From an uncultured Collinsella sp. (lineage in GTDB: Bacteria; Actinomycetota; Coriobacteriia; Coriobacteriales; Coriobacteriaceae), in NCBI GenBank assembly GCA_900552385.1, contig URZI01000001.1:62001-126000 (forward strand): 64,000 bases of DNA, read 5' to 3'. The notes below the pieces were generated by a model that worked only from the letters and a program-made list of their open reading frames with translations, had not been told where the DNA came from and made no database searches. The position numbers were made by a program, and so were the translations under genes. This document shows, one piece after another, positions 1-8,892 of this stretch. The stretch's first letter is position 1. Each line of letters opens with the position of its first letter.

Positions 1-393
1 AATCTCGTCCTGGAGCTTGCCCATCTCGGCCATGAGGGCGTCCATGTCGCAATCCGGGTCGCACATCTCCTCGCCGATCTTGTTGAAGCGATCGACCTTG
101 GCGATCATGTCGCCAAATGCCATGCGCACGTTCTCGATGACGGTCTTGTCGTCGTTGAGCGGCGGCTCCTGCTGCAGGATGCCCACGGTGTAGCCGGGGG
201 TGAGCCTGGCATCGCCGTTGGAGACCTCCTCGATGCCGGCCATGATCTTGAGCAGGGTCGACTTGCCCATGCCGTTGGGACCCACGACGCCGATCTTGGC
301 ACCGGGGTAGAAGCTCAGGGTCACGTCGTCAAGGATTACCTTGTCGCCATGGGCCTTGCGAGCCTGATACATCTGGTAGATAAACTCCGCCAT
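1..393 (-). CDS. ettA: Energy-dependent translational throttle protein EttA (ABC-F ATPase), 5' part
   Basis: Only the first 131 codons lie in the window; the gene continues past the left edge. The N-terminus (MAEFIYQMYQARKAHGDK...) is the characteristic EttA start, followed by a Walker A GPNGMGKST at about residues 39-47. ABC-F proteins are soluble tandem ATPases that bind the ribosomal E site and tune early elongation according to the ATP/ADP ratio. They have no membrane domain and are not transporters. The start is the ATG at 391-393. The rest of the first cassette and the whole second cassette are not visible. Confidence 0.9.
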   Translation of the reverse strand, partial: MAEFIYQMYQARKAHGDKVILDDVTLSFYPGAKIGVVGPNGMGKSTLLKIMAGIEEVSNGDARLTPGYTVGILQQEPPLNDDKTVIENVRMAFGDMIAKVDRFNKIGEEMCDPDCDMDALMAEMGKLQDEI

Positions 394-577
394 ATGTCTG
401 TTCTATCCTTTCTACCTGCTGTTTCCCTATTCTTGATTCGCTTTAGTGGAAACGAAATGAGGGAACCAGCTCTGAAACGTAACGAAAAAGGGGCATGGTT
501 GCCCACACCCCCTAATACTACCTGGGAAAAGTCCCCCGGAACATACTATGAACTGCGTACGCTAGTTTTCCGCAACC

Positions 578-1282
578 TTAACGAGCGGCTCGCTGCGATT
601 TGCGCCACAACAGATACGAGTAGACGTAGACGGCCCCAACCGAACCAAACGCCAGAACCGCAATCACCGCGGCGACGACTTCATTCGAAAGCACGCTGCC
701 CGCCACGCCCATCACAATCAGGCCAATACCCAGCACCATAAAGCAGGCGCCGCCAAAACGCTGCGTACGGCGCCAGTTCTCGGGATCGGCAAGCGCCCAG
801 GGTGTCTTGATACCGAGCGTATAGTTCTGCTTCACACGCGGCAAGTAGTTGCCTGCGCCAATGAACAGCAAACCGACAACACCGGAAATCAGCACGTTAA
901 CCGAACCGACCGCCGGCACCACGCCCCAGACCGTAAGCTCTCCCAGCCAGCTTATGGCGCACATGAACAAGGTGAAGGCGATTACGAAGCCCTGGTAGAA
1001 CTTGCCCGAGGTTCGATATGCCTCACCTTTGGGGTCGATGCGCGGCACCATGCGGAACATTACGAGAAGCGCCAGAGGCAGCACGCCGAGCGCGGAGGCC
1101 ATCCAGCTAGGACCCCAACCGTCGACGGCGCCGTTCGCGCCCCAGTGCGTGGGAATCTGCGTAGGCAAGCTCGGCATCACCATGAGGTGCGCTACAACAT
1201 TAATAGCGCAGACCACAACAAGCATGGCCCACACGCGCGACGATACCCCCGTGGCGTGAATGCCCTTGTTTTCGTTATTCAT
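578..1282 (-). CDS. sdpI: SdpI/YhfL family membrane protein
   Basis: A 234-residue integral membrane protein with about six hydrophobic segments. The N-terminal part holds the DUF1648-type signature PTQIPTHWGANGAVDGWG, which is typical of SdpI. In Bacillus subtilis SdpI gives immunity to the SdpC toxin and sequesters the repressor SdpR at the membrane. Here no sdpABC toxin genes are nearby, so the ligand is unknown. The ATG at 1282 has GGAAGG about 8 nt upstream and is preferred over an in-frame GTG at 1291. The start overlaps the end of the ArsR-family gene by 8 nt, so the two are translationally coupled. Confidence 0.82.
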   Translation of the reverse strand: MNNENKGIHATGVSSRVWAMLVVVCAINVVAHLMVMPSLPTQIPTHWGANGAVDGWGPSWMASALGVLPLALLVMFRMVPRIDPKGEAYRTSGKFYQGFVIAFTLFMCAISWLGELTVWGVVPAVGSVNVLISGVVGLLFIGAGNYLPRVKQNYTLGIKTPWALADPENWRRTQRFGGACFMVLGIGLIVMGVAGSVLSNEVVAAVIAVLAFGSVGAVYVYSYLLWRKSQRAAR

Positions 1283-1553
1283 CCTTATCACCTTCCGTGT
1301 TTGTAAAGCCCATAAACCAACCGATCAAGTCCTGCATGACGGTGGTGTTTAAGCTGTAAACGATGTTTTGGCCATGACGTTCGTCGGTCACCAACCCGGC
1401 GTTTTTGAGCATCGCCAAGTGATGGCTCAACGACGGCTTGCTGATGTCAAAATGCTCGGCAAGCTCCCCGGCCGTGCAATTGCCCTCGCGCAGCAGTTCC
1501 AAAATGCGCCGTCGCGTTGGATCGGCAAGCGCCTTAAAACCCTCTCCCGGCAT
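1275..1553 (-). CDS. sdpR: ArsR/SmtB-family autorepressor (SdpR-like)
   Basis: A 92-residue winged-helix repressor. FKALADPTRRRILELLREG and the recognition-helix region ISKPSLSHHLAMLKNAGLV are textbook ArsR-family sequence. No cysteine pair for metal sensing is visible, which fits the SdpR branch and not metal-sensing ArsR. The ATG at 1553 sits 5 nt after a perfect AGGAGG; the upstream ATGs at 1571 and 1568 lack that spacing. It forms an operon with the SdpI-like gene. It probably represses its own promoter through TTAGA half-sites at 1600-1626. Confidence 0.85.
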   Translation of the reverse strand: MPGEGFKALADPTRRRILELLREGNCTAGELAEHFDISKPSLSHHLAMLKNAGLVTDERHGQNIVYSLNTTVMQDLIGWFMGFTNTEGDKDE

Positions 1554-1584
1554 AAGACCTCCTCTCATCATCTCTCATGACGTG

Positions 1585-1626
1585 CACACTATACTCAATA
1601 TTTAGATGTTTGTCTAACTATCTAAT
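1585..1626 (-). promoter_or_regulatory. sdpR-sdpI promoter with TTAGA-type operator
   Basis: Reading the minus strand there is a TTAGAC -35-like hexamer, an 18-nt spacer and a TATAGT -10. The -35 and spacer contain TTAGA-N6-TCTAA and a third half-site, giving three closely spaced copies of the TTAGA(T/C) element between 1600 and 1626. This is the size and placement expected of an ArsR-family operator. The assignment is inferred from position and symmetry. Confidence 0.55.
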
Positions 1627-1732
1627 CGCAATGCTTCAAACCACATCAAAGCAAACGCCATCGCAACCTATGGGCGATTACCTATAATGGCGATAGCTAA
1701 AACACGACCTGCTTCCCCATCGGAGGATATTT

Positions 1733-2530
1733 ATGACCGAAACCACGGCCGCAACTCCCATCGAGACACGCGACACCAAGCTCGAGATTATCATGGGCCG
1801 CGAGGCACTCGATAAGCTCGCCGATGCTACGGTGCTAGTGCTCGGCTGCGGAGGCGTGGGCTCCAACTGCTGCGAGGCACTCGCCCGCGGCGGCATCGGA
1901 CATTTCGTCATTCTGGATAAGGACGTCGTCGCGCCCAGCAATATCAACCGTCAGGCCATCGCCTTTCACAGCACCGTCGGCAAGCGCAAGGTTGACGTCA
2001 TGGAGGCTATGATTCACGACATCAACCCTACCGCTACCGTCATCAAACGCATCGAATACCTGCTGAGCGACAACATCGATGATTTCTTCGCGAGCGTTTT
2101 GGAGCAGACGGAGGGCAAGATCGACTACGTCGTCGACGCCATCGACACTATCTCGGCCAAGCTCACCATTGCCAAATATGCTCAGGACCACGACATTCGT
2201 TTGGTTAGTTCCATGGGCGGGGCCAACAAGCTCCATCCCGAGTGCCTCCGCTTTGCCGACATTTTCGATACGGTACGTGACCCCATGAGCCGCATTATGC
2301 GCAAAGAATGCAAGAAGCGCGGAATCAAGAGCCTGCATGTACTGTTTAGCTGCGAGGAATCGGTTAAGACACAGCCCCGCGACCCTTCCAACATCCACGA
2401 GCGCACCGAGCTGGGAACCGCCAGCTTTATGCCGCCCATCATGGGCCAGATGATTGCCGGCGAGGTTATCCGCCAGATCAGTGGGCGCGGCACCGAGCGC
2501 GTGCGCGCCGATGGCCAGCACCTGGACTAG
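1733..2530 (+). CDS. tcdA: tRNA threonylcarbamoyladenosine dehydratase TcdA
   Basis: A 265-residue E1-like (ThiF/MoeB fold) enzyme that dehydrates t6A37 of tRNA to the cyclic hydantoin form ct6A using ATP. The nucleotide-binding loop VLVLGCGGVGSNCCEALAR lies at about residues 34-52. NINRQ and the DAIDTISAK region follow as in YgdL/CsdL/TcdA. The length matches the family, and the C-terminal stretch SFMPPIMGQMIAGEVIR is also typical. It starts 15 nt after a GGAGG. The TatD-type gene follows after 14 nt, so the two are probably co-transcribed. Confidence 0.9.
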   Translation: MTETTAATPIETRDTKLEIIMGREALDKLADATVLVLGCGGVGSNCCEALARGGIGHFVILDKDVVAPSNINRQAIAFHSTVGKRKVDVMEAMIHDINPTATVIKRIEYLLSDNIDDFFASVLEQTEGKIDYVVDAIDTISAKLTIAKYAQDHDIRLVSSMGGANKLHPECLRFADIFDTVRDPMSRIMRKECKKRGIKSLHVLFSCEESVKTQPRDPSNIHERTELGTASFMPPIMGQMIAGEVIRQISGRGTERVRADGQHLD

Positions 2531-2544
2531 CAGGATGCCCTGCG

Positions 2545-3327
2545 ATGGAACCGCGATTCTTTGACACGCATTGTCACCTTGATTTGATGCTCAGCCCCGA
2601 TGCTACGGCCAATGAGTCGGCGGCATTGGGTCTGGGGCTCTTTGACTGTGGCATCGACCCACGCGACTTCACGGCAGCAAAAAAGCAGGCCAGCCGCTAC
2701 CCAAACATTATCGCCGGCGTCGGCCTCCACCCCTGGTGGCTCGCCGACGGCCACTGTGGTCCTGCCGAAGTCAATCTGCTTTGCGAAGTTGCTGCCCAAG
2801 AGCGCTACATCGGTGAGATCGGGCTCGACTTTTCCGCTCGTTTTGCCGGAAGTGAGCCGCTACAAATACAGGCATTTGACCGGCTCTGCGATACACTCGT
2901 GCAGCATCCTCTTACCGGACGCGTGATATCAATTCACGCCGTTCGTTCAGCAGGAGCCGTACTGGACGTCCTCGAATCGCATGGGCTACTCATCCCAAAC
3001 CACGACTCCCCCGCTATCATCTTCCACTGGTTTAGCGACACTTCGGACGAACTCGCCCGCGCGCGTAATGCGGGCTGCTATTTTTCCGTGAACGATCGCA
3101 TGCTCGCCACCAAGCGCGGCTGCGAATACGCACGACAGATTCCACTCGATCGTTTACTGCTCGAGACCGATGCGCCAGCCGAGCCAAGCACAGAAACAAG
3201 CGCACAGTCGCTCATCAGATCGCTCACAAGGACCTCGATGCGCATTGCCTCACTCAAAAACTGCGATGTACAGCACATTGAGTCGGCAGTTTTAGCAAAT
3301 GCGCGCTCTGTTTTTGACCTTCGCTAA
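2545..3327 (+). CDS. TatD-family metal-dependent hydrolase
   Basis: A 260-residue TIM-barrel nuclease-like protein. The metal ligands appear as DTHCHLD near the N-terminus, the GEIGLDF glutamate, ISIHAVRSAG, IIFHWFSDT and LLLETDAP, in the order seen in TatD/YcfH enzymes. Members act as 3'-5' exonucleases or D-aminoacyl-tRNA deacylases, and the exact substrate cannot be read from sequence. It sits directly downstream of tcdA. The C-terminal third is more divergent than in housekeeping TatD, so no gene symbol is given. Confidence 0.82.
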   Translation: MEPRFFDTHCHLDLMLSPDATANESAALGLGLFDCGIDPRDFTAAKKQASRYPNIIAGVGLHPWWLADGHCGPAEVNLLCEVAAQERYIGEIGLDFSARFAGSEPLQIQAFDRLCDTLVQHPLTGRVISIHAVRSAGAVLDVLESHGLLIPNHDSPAIIFHWFSDTSDELARARNAGCYFSVNDRMLATKRGCEYARQIPLDRLLLETDAPAEPSTETSAQSLIRSLTRTSMRIASLKNCDVQHIESAVLANARSVFDLR

Positions 3328-3406
3328 CCCCTGTGGGCAAAAATGCCAAGGGACATGCGAATCGCACAACGCAGCCCCTATTGGTAGGTAGTACAATTCG
3401 GCAGCA

Positions 3407-4924
3407 TTACGCCAATTCGTGCATGAGATCACGGTTGCGTGCATACAATTCGTCAAAGATATGGCGGCGCGACGCATATAGCTCGTGGGCAGCCATATCG
3501 GGCACGATTGTTTGTGCAACGCCAAGGACTTGGGCAAGCTCATCCCATGATGCATAGGCGCCACCTGCGAGAGCTGCCATGATGGCATCACCGAAGCACG
3601 CGCCCACCGTAACCTTGGCAACCGAGACCTCGCGCCCGCATACGTCGGCGATGGCCTGCATCCAAACTGGATTCTTGGTTCCACCTCCGACAAGCATAAT
3701 GCGCCCAATTGGCAGCCCATGCTCTCGCTCGATAATGTCGACATGGGATGCAACGGTATACGCGACGCCTTCCAAGGCGGCGCGAACCATATGGGCTCGC
3801 GTATGCCTTCCGGTCAGGCCAAAGAAGACGCCACGCGCCTCGGGATCGTTGAGCGGAGTACGCTCCCCCGCAAAGTACGGCAGACACAGGAGCCCATCGG
3901 CACCCGGCGCCACATCGGCGGCATCATGCGCCATAACCGAATAGGCATCGGGACCACCGTGGCCCTCGGCCTCTACGGTGTTGCGATACAGCTCTTGGCG
4001 CAGCCACGATGTGAGTGCGCCCGCCGTATTGGTCCCCGCGCAGATCCCGTAAGTTCCGGGAATGATAAACGTCCCCGGCCACAGGCGGGCATCATCGATC
4101 ATATGATCAGCTAGGTAGATGAAATACGCCGTACTCCCCAACTGAACCATCATATCGCCGGGACGGAATACACCCGTCGAAATGGCCTCGGCACCAGAGT
4201 CGCCCGTTCCCACTAAGACAGGTGTCCCCGCCGCGAGCCCCGTCGCCTCAGCCGCACGCCGCGTAATCACCCCGGCAATATCGGTAGCCGACATTACCTC
4301 CGCCATCTGGTCAGGCCGGCAGAAACGAGCACATTCCCGAGCATCAACCTTCCAGGTGTAGCGGTCGTATAGGGGAAGAAAATCCTCCGCCAAATAACGG
4401 TCCACCGTAAAACGCCCCGTCAACTTCGCGCACAGAAACGATGACGCCGTCAGGAACTTCGCGGCACGTTCGTGCACCTCGGGCATATTCTCCTTAAACC
4501 ACAAGATCTTGGGAGCAATATCTGACGAACAGGGATCATGCCCGAAAAGCTCGCGTGCGCGATCTGACCCATATTCGGAAAGAAGCTCGTCAATCTGCGG
4601 CTTCGACCGCGCATCGACTCCATACAAAATCGCGGGCGCCAGCGCGTTGCACTCGGTATCGACCGGCACGCAGTCGCAACCCAATGCGGAAAGCCCCACG
4701 CATCCGATCTGCGCCGCGTTAACTCCCGATCGCGCCACCAGCTCGTGCGACAAGCAGCAAAAATCGCCCCACCAAACTGCCTCCGCATCATGCTGGTACC
4801 ATCCATCACGCGGGTTGTCCGTCTCGTGTCCACAAGAGGCTTGGCAAACGATGTTGCATCGATCATCGATTAAAACGCCTTTAGAGGCGCTTGTCCCAAT
4901 ATCAATACCCAGATAGAACGCCAT
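3407..4924 (-). CDS. FGGY-family carbohydrate kinase (xylulokinase-like)
   Basis: A 505-residue sugar kinase of the ribulokinase/xylulokinase/glycerokinase family. The first ATP motif is LGIDIGTSASKGVLIDD, with a GTGDSGAEAI core and the C-terminal LVGGGTKNPVWMQAIADV adenosine-binding motif. The substrate is unknown. It is the last gene of the GntR-controlled operon, only 6 nt after the BtpA/SgcQ-like gene, so it probably phosphorylates a keto-sugar or polyol released by the upstream enzymes. The gene ends convergently with tatD. Confidence 0.87.
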   Translation of the reverse strand: MAFYLGIDIGTSASKGVLIDDRCNIVCQASCGHETDNPRDGWYQHDAEAVWWGDFCCLSHELVARSGVNAAQIGCVGLSALGCDCVPVDTECNALAPAILYGVDARSKPQIDELLSEYGSDRARELFGHDPCSSDIAPKILWFKENMPEVHERAAKFLTASSFLCAKLTGRFTVDRYLAEDFLPLYDRYTWKVDARECARFCRPDQMAEVMSATDIAGVITRRAAEATGLAAGTPVLVGTGDSGAEAISTGVFRPGDMMVQLGSTAYFIYLADHMIDDARLWPGTFIIPGTYGICAGTNTAGALTSWLRQELYRNTVEAEGHGGPDAYSVMAHDAADVAPGADGLLCLPYFAGERTPLNDPEARGVFFGLTGRHTRAHMVRAALEGVAYTVASHVDIIEREHGLPIGRIMLVGGGTKNPVWMQAIADVCGREVSVAKVTVGACFGDAIMAALAGGAYASWDELAQVLGVAQTIVPDMAAHELYASRRHIFDELYARNRDLMHELA

Positions 4925-4930
4925 AGGTGC

Positions 4931-5740
4931 CTACTCCCCTCGCGCCGTACGAGCGGCAGCCATAAAACGAGCTACCCGCTCAACATCGACCGGGGCATCC
5001 AGCTTTCCGTCGCGCTTTAAGCACGTGCCGACAAACGCGCCATCGTAGTGAGCAAATACGTCAGCCACGGTATTTTCGCGACAACCGGTGCCACATACCA
5101 CGGGTACTTCGCCAACACGCTCGCGGACTTCATCGGCAAGCTCGCCCGAAGCGCCACGACCGGCAGCCGAACCGCCGATGACCATCGCATCCGGCAGGCA
5201 ATTAAAGAGAAGTGAATCGGCAATGTCCGCAGTCGTGCGGTCGTTGAGATAAACCTCTCCCTCGCTCGTGATGAAGTGAAAAAGCCTGAGGTCGTCCAGG
5301 CGCAGCGCCGCCTTGCGACGCATGGTGTGAGCGAAATCTCGGTTAATCAGCCCGAGATCACCGGCCCAGGCACCGCAAAAATTGCAGCGCGTGAACTGCG
5401 CATCGACAGCAGCGCACAACTCGATTGTGGCATCACCGTCGTAAATAGCCTCGGCTCCCCAAGGGGTCGACAGATCATGGGATAGAGCCCCGATTACATA
5501 GCCCATCGATGCAAGGGTTGAGGGAGAAACGTGCTGCTCATAGGGCATCGAGAGCTCATTGGTAATCAAAATGCCATCGACACCGCCCTGCTGCAACGCC
5601 TCGAGATCGCGCTTGGCGGCTTCCACGACCTGCAACACGCTTCCGCCCGGGTAATACAGTGGATCGCCCGGCAGAGGACGCAGGTGCAGCATTCCGATAA
5701 CCGGCTTTTCGGTCTTGAACATCGAGGTTAGAAACGACAT
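4931..5740 (-). CDS. BtpA/SgcQ-family TIM-barrel protein
   Basis: A 269-residue protein with the BtpA/SgcQ signature: VIGMLHLRPLPGDP at the N-terminus, a central GGVDGILITNE and a C-terminal MVIGGSAAGRGAS followed by VVCGTGCRENTVADV. The family was named for photosystem I biogenesis protein BtpA and E. coli SgcQ. In heterotrophs it usually sits in sugar operons beside kinases, as here. The chemistry is uncertain. The start at 5740 has AAGGAG 6 nt upstream and is chosen over an ATG five codons earlier. Confidence 0.82.
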   Translation of the reverse strand: MSFLTSMFKTEKPVIGMLHLRPLPGDPLYYPGGSVLQVVEAAKRDLEALQQGGVDGILITNELSMPYEQHVSPSTLASMGYVIGALSHDLSTPWGAEAIYDGDATIELCAAVDAQFTRCNFCGAWAGDLGLINRDFAHTMRRKAALRLDDLRLFHFITSEGEVYLNDRTTADIADSLLFNCLPDAMVIGGSAAGRGASGELADEVRERVGEVPVVCGTGCRENTVADVFAHYDGAFVGTCLKRDGKLDAPVDVERVARFMAAARTARGE

Positions 5741-5773
5741 AACGTGCTCCTTCATAGGGTTATTGCAGGGACG

Positions 5774-6202
5774 TTACTCCCCCAGCACCTCGACGTACAC
5801 TTTTCGCTTCTGCGGACCGTCAAACTCCGCAAGATAGATGTTCTGGGCACCTCCGCACACGATGTGGCCATCTTGGACGGGAAAGAAGCAGCTGTTTCCA
5901 CAAATCATGCTCTTGATATGCCCACAGGAGTTGTTGCCGGTGGCTCCATAGCTCGGCAGGAAGTGCGCATGCGCGTAGGGGGCATCGAGTGGGGCAATGC
6001 GATCAAGCGTCTCCATAAGATCCGTCTCCACGCAGGGCAGCCCCTCGTTTACCACGATCCCGCAGGTCGTATGCGACAGAATAATCGCCGCCAAGCCATT
6101 GGTCACCGAGCTGCGTTCGATGGCAGCGTGCACGTCCTCGGTAATATCGATGAACTGGTCCGGAGCAGTCGATAGATAGCTCAATGTCTCGAGCGTCACC
6201 AT
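5774..6202 (-). CDS. YjbQ-family (UPF0047) protein
   Basis: A 142-residue YjbQ-like protein. The family core is visible as IILSHTTCGIVVNE, PYAHAHFLPSYGATGN, GHIKSM and a C-terminal KRKVYVEVLGE. Family members show weak thiamine-phosphate synthase activity in vitro, but their physiological role is unsettled. Its place between an amidohydrolase and a BtpA/SgcQ-like protein suggests a metabolic role in this pathway. The ATG at 6202 is preferred; an in-frame GTG at 6208 overlaps the stop of the upstream amidohydrolase. Confidence 0.8.
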   Translation of the reverse strand: MVTLETLSYLSTAPDQFIDITEDVHAAIERSSVTNGLAAIILSHTTCGIVVNEGLPCVETDLMETLDRIAPLDAPYAHAHFLPSYGATGNNSCGHIKSMICGNSCFFPVQDGHIVCGGAQNIYLAEFDGPQKRKVYVEVLGE

Positions 6203-6204
6203 GT

Positions 6205-7065
6205 TCACTCATCCCCTTCAAGAAAACGCAGGGCATTACCCCAGTAGAGCCTTTCTCGCGCATCATCGCGCATGGGCACGGTATCGAGCGCCCGCTTGAG
6301 TTTGAATGCACGGAAGCGCGGCGTATTACTGGCGAACATCACTTGGTGCGATAGCGCGCGCTCATACCACAGCGGCCCCATATCGACCGTGAAAAGACGC
6401 TGCATCATCTCCTCGGGCGAATCAATGTAAGTGATAGAGGTGTCCGCGTAGCAGTTGGGATACTTGAGCAGCATCGCCACGGTCTCGCGCACCCAGGGCC
6501 AGCCAAAGTGGGTCAAACTAAAGCGCACATTTGGATGCGTTGCGATTGTGTGCTCAAATGCAAGCGGGTTACTGCGCGAGAGCTCTGCGCCAGGCTCCCA
6601 AGACATACCGGCATGGAAAACCACCGGCTTGTTATAGCGCTCGCACAGCTCGTAAAGCGGCTCGGCCACAGCATCATCGGGGGCAAAACCCTGCTTTGCC
6701 GGATGCAGGCAAAGCCCCTTTGCCCCCAACTCGGTAAAGGCGCGCTCCAATTCGCCTGCGGCACCGCTCACCTGCGGATCTACGCTCGCAAATCCCCACA
6801 GACGATCGGGATGCGCGGCAACCAGCATGGCAATCTGGTCATTGGTGCCAAAGTGCCCTCCGCATGCCGTGGTTACATCGAGCGGCATGAGCACGCTCTT
6901 CTGCACGTCGCAGACGTCCATCTCGACTTGAAGCTCATCCCAATCCATGGGACCCATATGCCCCATACCAAATTCTCGTGACCAAAAACCGAATCCATCA
7001 GGCTCATCACCCGGCGTACAGATCTCGCCGTAGAGCATAGGATGGACCAACATGTCGATAACCAT
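6205..7065 (-). CDS. Amidohydrolase-2 family TIM-barrel enzyme
   Basis: A 286-residue amidohydrolase of the ACMSD/2-pyrone-dicarboxylate lactonase branch. Visible features are an N-terminal VIDMLVHPM, where HxH is replaced by a single histidine, GLCLHPAKQG, VVFHAGMSWEPG, SLTHFGWPW and CYADTS. The missing first HxH means one classical metal ligand may be absent, so a decarboxylase or hydrolase label would be premature. The start at 7065 has AAAGGAG 6 nt upstream. It is co-directional with the kinases around it and part of the same operon. Confidence 0.77.
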   Translation of the reverse strand: MVIDMLVHPMLYGEICTPGDEPDGFGFWSREFGMGHMGPMDWDELQVEMDVCDVQKSVLMPLDVTTACGGHFGTNDQIAMLVAAHPDRLWGFASVDPQVSGAAGELERAFTELGAKGLCLHPAKQGFAPDDAVAEPLYELCERYNKPVVFHAGMSWEPGAELSRSNPLAFEHTIATHPNVRFSLTHFGWPWVRETVAMLLKYPNCYADTSITYIDSPEEMMQRLFTVDMGPLWYERALSHQVMFASNTPRFRAFKLKRALDTVPMRDDARERLYWGNALRFLEGDE

Positions 7066-7092
7066 TTCGTACTCCTTTCCAGGCATTTGACC

Positions 7093-7893
7093 CTAGTACG
7101 GCTCAAACGAACCAATCACTCGGGACGACAGCTCAGCGCCCGCCTTCATACACGCCGGAATATCAAGGCCATCGATCACGCCCTTGGTAAACCCGGCAAT
7201 ATACGAGTCGCCGGCACCCACGGTGTTAACGACCTTCTCCGCCGGTACGATCCCGCACTCATAGAAGCGCTCACCGTCATAGGCAATGCTTCCCTTCTCG
7301 CCAAGCGTGGCAACCGCAACGCGCGGTCCCAATTCCTGCACGTGGCGTACCCAGTCTCGTAGCTCCGGAGTGTCCTCTTCAAACGACATAAATGCGTAGT
7401 CAACGTAGGGAAAATGATTCTCGCAGGCATATTCGGGATCCTGGCTGAACACCGAGAAGTCCATAACCACCATCTTGCCCGCATCATGCCATTCGGGCAG
7501 GAGGTCCAAACAATTGCCAAACAGGTCGGTATGAATGATGTCATGCTCTAGGATAAACGCCCGGTCGTCTTCATTCGGTCGATATGTCTCCATTACGCCA
7601 TCGATTGCCTCGAGATGCACACGATCGACGCCGTCTTTCAATGCCATGAGCATCACCGAGGTGTCGCCATCTTCCACCCGCAGATGTGAGATATCGAACC
7701 CCTCAGCGGCCAGCGCCTCTCTCATCTTGTCTCCGTACTCGTCCTTGCCGACAACCGACATGGCGGATACCGAAACGCCCATTCGTGCAAGATGGATACC
7801 CCAGTCAATGCCATTACCAGTCGGATAGAACACGCCGATGTTTTGATAGACGTCCGCGCAGCAAAAACCAGCCGCACACGCTTTAATACCCAT
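7093..7893 (-). CDS. PfkB-family sugar kinase (FrlD-like paralogue 1)
   Basis: A 266-residue ribokinase-fold kinase. The anion-hole/catalytic-base motif NTVGAGDSYIAGF is near residue 215, with a VVGKDEYGDKM segment and LGEKGSIAYDGE. It resembles fructoselysine 6-kinase FrlD more than ribokinase in length and in the YPTGN loop near residue 27. A second, separate PfkB gene lies just upstream, so this paralogue may phosphorylate a different intermediate. The start at 7893 follows GGAG by 6 nt. Confidence 0.84.
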   Translation of the reverse strand: MGIKACAAGFCCADVYQNIGVFYPTGNGIDWGIHLARMGVSVSAMSVVGKDEYGDKMREALAAEGFDISHLRVEDGDTSVMLMALKDGVDRVHLEAIDGVMETYRPNEDDRAFILEHDIIHTDLFGNCLDLLPEWHDAGKMVVMDFSVFSQDPEYACENHFPYVDYAFMSFEEDTPELRDWVRHVQELGPRVAVATLGEKGSIAYDGERFYECGIVPAEKVVNTVGAGDSYIAGFTKGVIDGLDIPACMKAGAELSSRVIGSFEPY

Positions 7894-7908
7894 GGTCTTC
7901 TCCAATGT

Positions 7909-7948
7909 TCAAAAGGGGACCCGCCACATGGCGAGCCCCCTTTTCGCG
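7909..7948 (-). terminator. Intra-operon hairpin between the two PfkB genes
   Basis: AAAAGGGG at 7911-7918 pairs with CCCCTTTT at 7937-7944, with an inner CGCC/GGCG stem. On the minus strand the stem ends in TTTT. It lies between the two kinase genes and could lower expression of the distal half of the operon or stabilise an RNA end. Confidence 0.6.
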
Positions 7949-8014
7949 TTTCGCTTATTGTTTTGCATCGGCTGTCCAAGGCCTCATAGCCAGACCGCCG
8001 TACGCTTTCTTAAG

Positions 8015-8878
8015 CTATTCGACGATTGGTGCTCCGTGGCCCCAAGAACCTTCCATACCGCACACGGTCGAGGCAAACCCGGCAGCAAAGTCGAGCGCGC
8101 GCTCGATGGCCTCGGCGCCATCCTCACCGCGCTTGACGGAATCGAGATAGCACATCAAAAACGAGGTGAGGAACGAGTCGCCCGCCCCCATGGTGTCCTT
8201 CATGTCCGTTACCGGTTTAGCCAGCTGGCGGTAATAACGCTCGCCGTCGTAAGCAATGCAGCCCTCGGCGCCCGCCGTAGCCGACACAAAACGCGGACCC
8301 AGGCCCTTCACCCATGCCAGACGCTCGCGAATCTCGTCCTCACTCGCAGCATCCGCCGCACTAAAGAAAGCGAAATCGACGTAGGGCGCAATCTGCTCGT
8401 AGTACTCGTCGGTGGAGTCGTCCGAAAAGTCAAAAGAGACCGTGACGCCCGCTGCCTTCAACTTGGGCAGCTCGCGCTCGGTGAAGCAATAGTTGCCCGA
8501 ATGAACCACATCGAACTGCTTCATGTACGCAAGGTCAAAGCGATCGAGGACATAGCGCGCATCGCCACGGATACCGCCCTCGTTGGAGCCAAGGAAGACA
8601 CGGTCACCGTCGACGACGGTCACGCGAGCCGCTCCGTTCTCGCCAATCATCTGCTCGCACTTGTCAAGCTCGATACCCTCATCCTCGAGGCTTGCAATGA
8701 CATGCTCGGCAGCGGCGTCATTGCCAAAAATGCCCATGTATGCAGAACGTGCGGCACCGCATTTCTTGGCATAAACGGCGAAGTTAACCGCGTTGCCGCC
8801 AGGATACATGGTGTGGATATGCTCGTAGCGATCGACGACGTTGTCGCCAAATCCGAGCGCGTTAACGTTAAATGCCAT
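8015..8878 (-). CDS. frlD: PfkB-family kinase, fructoselysine-6-kinase-like (FrlD)
   Basis: A 287-residue ribokinase-family protein. The N-terminal GFGDNVVDRY followed by YPGGNAVNFAVYAKKCG matches the FrlD pattern closely, and the catalytic DTMGAGDSFLTSF is present. FrlD phosphorylates an Amadori compound such as fructoselysine on the 6-hydroxyl. The gene follows the FrlB-like deglycase by 14 nt, the usual frl arrangement. The actual amino acid or amine part of the substrate is not known. Confidence 0.82.
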   Translation of the reverse strand: MAFNVNALGFGDNVVDRYEHIHTMYPGGNAVNFAVYAKKCGAARSAYMGIFGNDAAAEHVIASLEDEGIELDKCEQMIGENGAARVTVVDGDRVFLGSNEGGIRGDARYVLDRFDLAYMKQFDVVHSGNYCFTERELPKLKAAGVTVSFDFSDDSTDEYYEQIAPYVDFAFFSAADAASEDEIRERLAWVKGLGPRFVSATAGAEGCIAYDGERYYRQLAKPVTDMKDTMGAGDSFLTSFLMCYLDSVKRGEDGAEAIERALDFAAGFASTVCGMEGSWGHGAPIVE

Positions 8879-8892
8879 GGCCTTTGCTCCTT

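Noticed and set aside
349..741. 130-residue plus-strand frame near ettA
   Set aside because: Overlaps the 3' end of sdpI and the ettA start; Arg/Pro-rich shadow translation.
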